64,000 nt of DNA from Chloroflexota bacterium (GTDB lineage: Bacteria > Chloroflexota > Anaerolineae > Aggregatilineales > J027): assembly GCA_013112715.1 (NCBI GenBank), contig JABFGB010000017.1, positions 1 to 64,000 of the forward strand, read 5' to 3'. Positions 59,906 to 64,000 of the stretch are shown here, in pieces (position 1 is the first letter of the stretch; each line of letters opens with the position of its first letter). Position numbers and translations under genes: made by a program. The notes under the pieces were generated by a model. It worked only from the letters and a program-made list of their open reading frames with translations, made no database searches and was not told the origin of the DNA.

Positions 59906-61846
59906 TCAACCAGAGACTTCTTGTGGCGGCGGAGGTGGCACATCGTCACTACTGCTGCCATACACACACGAGTTATAATTTTGCCCCACCACCACGCGGT
60001 AATCGTACTGGCGATTGGGGTCTGGTTCAACAATTACCTGACTCTCCCCAATCCGCAAAATTTCCTGAAGGCGCTCAATCTCACTCCCCTTCTCTTCGCC
60101 TGTATAGTCATAAATCAATGTCACTTCATGCTTGGCGACATTCTGCGATTGCTGCAAAATAGGCGTAAAACCTTCCCATGCCAAGCGGTCAGCCGCAACT
60201 TGATCCCATCCAAGGCCGTACTGTGTGCCATCAAAAATCTCAATTCGGCTCGATTGATATTGCAAACGATTCCCTGTCGGTGGTGTGACAAATTCCTTTG
60301 CGACTTGGCGAATGGCAGGCCAGTTGGGGAGCAAAGTCGAACGACCGTCATCCGGCGTGGTGTAATTTTCAATATGCACGCCAATCGAAAGGCTATAGCG
60401 TTCAATTGAACCCGGATTGAGGTTAATTGCCAGCGGCACAAAGCTCAAAATGTCTTCCAATGACATATCGGTTTCGATGATCTCCAATGCACGCGGCCAT
60501 AGCGTAGCGACTTGGGTAAAAATCCCCTCGCTTCGGGCCTGCTGCCACATCGCCCGCAAAATGTCCATCTGGCGGCGGCCTCGGTCAAGGTCATTGGTCG
60601 TCACGCGGCTACGGGCATACCAAAGGGCCATATAGGGGTCGAGGGTTTGCACCCCGATGGGCATGGTATACACTTCCCAGTAATTCTCCCAATCATCCCC
60701 CGTCGCAATTTCCAGCGGTGTTTCGGGGTCAATCAAGCGCCAGTCCCGTAGTGAGCAATCCACACTAATGGTCAGGCCACCCAATTCCTCAATAATCGCC
60801 TTAAAGTCATCAAAGCTGACCTTGGCATAGTGGTCAATTTCGAGGCCGAAATTGTAGATAAACATCTCCTTGAGCAGTCCCCAACCACCGCCGGGCCAGC
60901 CATTTTGCTGCCCAATTTGCCAGACGCGGTTGATGCGGTCAATTTGATTACCGGGGATATAGACCAACAGGTCACGTGGCAAGTGCCACATCGCCGCGGT
61001 ACCAGTCTCTTTATTGATAGTGACAATGATGATCACGTCGGTCTGGCCGCCCGTGACATCCGTCCCTAACATAGCGATATTCACAATATTGGGGTCATCT
61101 TCGACCAGTTCGGCACGAGGTGGAATATCCAAAAATGTTGTTGCTACGGGCGTGGCATACGTTCCTTCAATAATCAGCGTGGGGCGCGGTGTGGGTGAGG
61201 AAGTAAAGGTAAAGGTGGGCGACGGCGTGATAGACGGTGTATACGTCAATGTCGGTGTAAAGGTATTGGTCGGCGTCGGAGTATCCGATGGATACGGTGT
61301 GTTGGTCGGGAACGCAGTTGCAGGCGGTGTGTTGGTTGGGAACGCGGTTGGATTTTGCGCCACTACAGTTGGGCTGTTGGTTGGACGCGGTGTGTCGCTC
61401 GATGGTAGAGCAGTACGAGTCGGGCTAGGGGTGCTGGTTGGAGCAGCGGTATCAGTTGCACTCGGTTCGGCAGTAAACGTTGCAGTGTTAGACGGTGTAG
61501 CGGTTATTTCAACTGTGTGCGTTGCTGTAGGTTCGATAATAGCGGCGGATTCTGTTGCCACCTCTGTCACCGCCGATACATTTGCTGCATCCCCCTGCTC
61601 CGTCGGTTGGATGATGGTCAAAACGGTGTCACCTGCCAGCAGTGCCGATTCGAATTCAATGGTGGGAGCAATGGCGGTTGCGGTGTCATCACGTACATTG
61701 TCACGGCGGGTTTCTTCGCGCCGAAACTCAACTTCATCCACAATACTGGTGATAGTGAAATAGAAGAAATATAAAATTCCAGCGGCAACGGCAAGGGTAA
61801 AGAGCGCTGTCATGCCGCGTCGTATCCACCGATAAATGGTTCTCAT
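59906..61846 (-). CDS. LytR-CpsA-Psr (LCP) family wall-polymer transferase
   Basis: 646 aa. A membrane helix (MTALFTLAVAAGILYFFYFT) follows a short basic cytoplasmic tail. Residues about 75-240 are a Thr/Pro/Ser-rich linker. The LCP domain (about 250-490) shows NIAMLGTDVTGGQTDVIIIV, WHLPRDLLVYIPG and the Arg/Asp residues typical of the pyrophosphate-binding pocket, plus WYARSRVTTNDLDRGRRQMD. A C-terminal LytR_C-type domain (about 550-625) ends in YDYRVVVGQNYNSC. LCP enzymes attach polymers from lipid carriers to peptidoglycan or protein, which fits the two glycan loci. Confidence 0.9.
   Translation of the reverse strand: MRTIYRWIRRGMTALFTLAVAAGILYFFYFTITSIVDEVEFRREETRRDNVRDDTATAIAPTIEFESALLAGDTVLTIIQPTEQGDAANVSAVTEVATESAAIIEPTATHTVEITATPSNTATFTAEPSATDTAAPTSTPSPTRTALPSSDTPRPTNSPTVVAQNPTAFPTNTPPATAFPTNTPYPSDTPTPTNTFTPTLTYTPSITPSPTFTFTSSPTPRPTLIIEGTYATPVATTFLDIPPRAELVEDDPNIVNIAMLGTDVTGGQTDVIIIVTINKETGTAAMWHLPRDLLVYIPGNQIDRINRVWQIGQQNGWPGGGWGLLKEMFIYNFGLEIDHYAKVSFDDFKAIIEELGGLTISVDCSLRDWRLIDPETPLEIATGDDWENYWEVYTMPIGVQTLDPYMALWYARSRVTTNDLDRGRRQMDILRAMWQQARSEGIFTQVATLWPRALEIIETDMSLEDILSFVPLAINLNPGSIERYSLSIGVHIENYTTPDDGRSTLLPNWPAIRQVAKEFVTPPTGNRLQYQSSRIEIFDGTQYGLGWDQVAADRLAWEGFTPILQQSQNVAKHEVTLIYDYTGEEKGSEIERLQEILRIGESQVIVEPDPNRQYDYRVVVGQNYNSCVYGSSSDDVPPPPPQEVSG
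61296..61345 (-). repeat. 30-base direct repeat in the LCP linker
   Basis: A 20-base unit starting GGTGTGTTGGT and ending GGGAACGC occurs at 61296-61315 and 61326-61345. On the coding strand it gives repeated AFPTNTP in the Thr/Pro-rich linker. Confidence 0.6.
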
Positions 61847-62020
61847 TCCAAACCTCGTTGATTGTCTATCCTAAAGATGTGCGTATCGTTGCCGCACAAA
61901 CCGGATAAGTATAGCTTTGGTTTGTGGGTGGGCAAGACCGAGTAGCCCACGTTCACCCCACGTCAAGGAGGGTATTTGGTGATTGTTTTATCACTACACG
62001 AAGGATTTATGGTTTCTCGT

Positions 62021-62049
62021 TTGGCACGCCGCCCCGTATCGCATATACT
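62021..62049 (+). promoter_or_regulatory. promoter for the SH3-repeat protein
   Basis: TTGGCA (62021-62026) and TATACT (62044-62049) are 17 bases apart, 41 bases before the start at 62091. The rest of the 244-base gap to the divergent LCP gene (61847-62090) shows no further gene. Confidence 0.65.
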
Positions 62050-62090
62050 TAACTCCAATAAACACGAACTCTTATTTGGGGAGAAATGTT

Positions 62091-63632
62091 ATGCGGCGTT
62101 CCCTTAGATTCACTCCTATTTTTATCCTTCTCCTGATTGCCTTGGCAGCTTTTCCCACCATCAGGCCAGCCGCGCCCCAGACCGCCCATGCCCAAGAGGG
62201 TAATCTTGTCACGGTGATCAGTGGTGCAGCCAATATCCGCAGTGGCCCATCCGCCTCTACTAGCGTTCTTGGCTCAGTCCCAAATGGCACAGTTTTGCTT
62301 TGCACAGGTCGCAGCGGAACAGGCTGGTGGCGTGTGGAATCACCCTATGGCACAGGCTGGATTAGCGCTCGTATCAGCCAATTTCGCGGCGATTATGCCG
62401 GACTGCCTGTGACGAATGAGCCTGCTGGGACAGAAGCCCTTTCGACAGTGGTAGCAGCGTATGGCCCGGTGAAGGTCTACAGCAACCCGAATTTTGACTC
62501 ATTCGTGATTGCGATTGTGCCAAGTGGTGACTCCTTAAACATCGTCGCCATTACCGGGGACGGCAATTGGGTACAGGTCAGTAGCCCCGGCGGAATCGGT
62601 TATGTCAATCTTGGCGCAGTTGCTCGTCGTGGCCCACTAGAACAATTAACTGTCGTTGGCGACCCCGGCCCCAGTTTTAATGGCCCAACCGCGCAACTCA
62701 ATGCGGATACAGTCGTGATTGGCATAGATGGCAATGCGATTGGGGTTTTGCCTGCCGGCGCAATTGTCCCAATTGTGGGACGCAATGCGGACGGCACGCG
62801 CTGGATGGTCGCCCCGGATTTTGGTGTGGGCTTCATCCCTGTGACCAACGTGACACTGGCAGGCACCGCCCTCGAAATTCCGGTTGTAGACGCTGGTACA
62901 ATTGCTGGCCCACCTGCCGATAATGTCACCCGCTTTACGGCTACCGTGATTGTCGAACGCAAACTGCTCTACAAGAAAGATAATTATTCGGGTGTAGTAT
63001 TGGATGCCCGACGCGGCGCGGAACTCAACGTCATTGCACGCAACCCCGACGGCACATGGCTACAAGTGATCTATCAAAGTAATGTGGTATGGGTCAATTT
63101 CAGCGGCATCTCGCTTAATGGCAGCCTTGAACTCCTACCAGTGGTCAGTACCGAAACCCCACCCAATAATCGCATCATCATTAACACCTACGCTTTGAAC
63201 GTTCGCAGCGGCCCCGGCCCAGATTTCACCTCGATTGCAGTGTTGTCTGGTGGTACAGAAGTACGTACCACAGGCCGCAGTCCCGATTATGGCTGGTGGC
63301 GCATCGAAGGTGATTTTGGTGTCGGCTGGGTCAACATGAAATATGTGATTTTCCGGGGGCAACACTGGACAGTCCCGTTTGTGACCGAACCCGCTGGTGA
63401 AATCGCCCTACCCTACGCGATTGTAGCGATTGATCGTCCTGTCTATACCACATGGGAAGGTATTGAAGTTGCAGGCACGCTCCCCGGCGGCACACAATAT
63501 ACCGTCCTCGCCCGCAGTGATGATAATTGGACGATGCTGCAACTGAACACCCCATTGGGTCGTGTGTGGCTCAACGCAGGCGCGGTTATCTTTAGAGGCA
63601 ATCCCGATTTAGTGCCAATCAAACACGAATAA
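62091..63632 (+). CDS. secreted protein with six bacterial SH3 repeats
   Basis: 513 aa from ATG at 62091 with GGGGAG upstream. The signal peptide (SLRFTPIFILLLIALAAFPT) ends near AHAQ. Six SH3b-like repeats follow: GAANIRSGPSASTSVLGSVP, GPVKVYSNPNFDSFVIAIVP, DTVVIGIDGNAIGVLPAG, ERKLLYKKDNYSGVVLDA, YALNVRSGPGPDFTSIAVLS and DRPVYTTWEGIEVAGTLPGG. Repeats 1 and 5 are the most canonical (N-V/I-R-S-G-P). No catalytic domain is present, so it is likely a wall-binding or adhesive protein. Confidence 0.87.
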   Translation: MRRSLRFTPIFILLLIALAAFPTIRPAAPQTAHAQEGNLVTVISGAANIRSGPSASTSVLGSVPNGTVLLCTGRSGTGWWRVESPYGTGWISARISQFRGDYAGLPVTNEPAGTEALSTVVAAYGPVKVYSNPNFDSFVIAIVPSGDSLNIVAITGDGNWVQVSSPGGIGYVNLGAVARRGPLEQLTVVGDPGPSFNGPTAQLNADTVVIGIDGNAIGVLPAGAIVPIVGRNADGTRWMVAPDFGVGFIPVTNVTLAGTALEIPVVDAGTIAGPPADNVTRFTATVIVERKLLYKKDNYSGVVLDARRGAELNVIARNPDGTWLQVIYQSNVVWVNFSGISLNGSLELLPVVSTETPPNNRIIINTYALNVRSGPGPDFTSIAVLSGGTEVRTTGRSPDYGWWRIEGDFGVGWVNMKYVIFRGQHWTVPFVTEPAGEIALPYAIVAIDRPVYTTWEGIEVAGTLPGGTQYTVLARSDDNWTMLQLNTPLGRVWLNAGAVIFRGNPDLVPIKHE

Positions 63633-63645
63633 ACCAGAGTTAGAC

Positions 63646-63678
63646 AAGGGTGGGTCAAATGGCTCACCCTTTTTTTGC
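63646..63678 (+). terminator. Rho-independent terminator after the SH3-repeat gene
   Basis: AAGGGTGGG pairs with CTCACCCTT (one G-T wobble) across an 8-base loop, followed by seven T. Confidence 0.88.
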
Positions 63679-63799
63679 ATTTGCTTTGTCACATCACACA
63701 AACGGCGTTTAAGCGTAGGCTATCGGCCCTTTACGCCAGATATTAGTCTCAGTATCCTTAGTGCCACTCCGAGGACAAATTCATAGTAACGGTGATGGT

Positions 63800-64000
63800 A
63801 TGCGTAGACGACTCATCTTGGCTGTTTTTATTGTTGGATTACTTCTCCCTTTTGCGTTAAAAAGTGACGACGCCAAAGCCTTCCCCGGCTCCAACCGCGA
63901 CGAAGAATGTGAAAAACTCATCGAGCAGGCTGTCCTCTCTATAGATGCTGGACAGACCGTCGAAAACCCGGATTGCATCACTAATCCCGGCCTGTCTGCT
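63800..64000 (+). CDS. secreted protein, partial (C-terminus beyond window)
   Basis: 67 residues are visible from ATG at 63800: MRRRLILAVFIVGLLLPFAL is a signal peptide, then KSDDAKAFPGSNRDEECEKL and a helical segment with several Cys. The frame is open to the window end. No family can be assigned from this part. The ribosome site is weak (GGTGATGG), so the start is less certain. Confidence 0.55.
   Translation, partial: MRRRLILAVFIVGLLLPFALKSDDAKAFPGSNRDEECEKLIEQAVLSIDAGQTVENPDCITNPGLSA

Noticed and set aside
59777..60409. Plus-strand reading frame of 210 codons after the kinase gene
   Set aside because: It runs across the terminator and antisense to the LCP gene; the protein has no recognisable domain.
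61014..61763. Long plus-strand reading frame of 249 codons rich in Gly and Val
   Set aside because: It is the antisense of the Thr/Pro-rich linker of the LCP protein; the repetitive codons make it open by composition, and it has no ribosome site or family match.
1..64000. CRISPR array or known defence island
   Set aside because: No regularly spaced direct repeats and no cas or restriction genes were found; the nuclease at 51683 is better explained as an AddB-type domain than as Cas4.

Overview
The window looks like a chromosomal segment of a Chloroflexota bacterium, probably of the Anaerolineae. This is inferred from gene content, not from a marker gene. It has mid-range GC and many secreted or anchored proteins built from bacterial SH3 repeats, PD40/TolB-type propellers and Thr/Pro-rich linkers. 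It also has a Ser/Thr kinase with an extracytoplasmic propeller, a LytR-CpsA-Psr protein, a SUMF1-domain lipoprotein and an R2-like ligand-binding oxidase. There is no rRNA, CRISPR array or prophage. The one RNA gene found is tRNA-Leu(GAG), with its own terminator.

Layout. 1-2.8 kb: partial SH3 protein, tRNA-Leu, anchored beta-propeller, tyrosine-recombinase-like gene. 2.9-5.8 kb: response regulator and 7TM/GAF/PAS histidine kinase operon. 5.9-7.4 kb: IS607-type remnant with a beheaded serine recombinase (tnpA) and an intact TnpB. 7.4-11.7 kb: a protein of unknown family, a secreted Ig/Fn3-like protein and a LysM-M23 peptidase. 11.9-19.2 kb: surface polysaccharide locus (asparagine synthase, two GT4 glycosyltransferases, two methyltransferases, a flippase), AT-richer in its second half. 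19.3-28.7 kb: housekeeping genes (trpS, HtrA protease, GNAT, MinD-like ATPase, adenosine-specific kinase, pepA, HDAC-like deacetylase) and a complete tyrosine recombinase.

28.8-38.2 kb: a second envelope/glycan locus with a propeller-SH3 protein, a PMT-like membrane glycosyltransferase, a NodU-type carbamoyltransferase between small membrane proteins (one of only 56 aa), an SGNH-type enzyme and a SUMF1 lipoprotein. 38.3-47.2 kb: sugar dehydrogenase-like propeller, divergent aguA/aguB (agmatine to putrescine), R2lox, pfkA, a TauE-type transporter and a Ca2+-type P-ATPase. 47.3-55.4 kb: a tightly coupled five-gene operon encoding a P-loop AddB-like protein, a UvrD-type helicase, a stand-alone Fe-S PD-(D/E)XK nuclease, RecJ and a YigZ/IMPACT protein. 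It reads as a three-polypeptide version of AddAB linked to RecJ and is the most interesting system here. 55.5-64 kb: Hsp20, GT1 glycosyltransferase, Ser/Thr kinase with PD40 propeller, LCP protein, a six-SH3 protein and the start of another secreted protein.

Starts were chosen by ribosome-binding site and family start where the longest reading frame was clearly too long. Promoters and terminators were read by eye.
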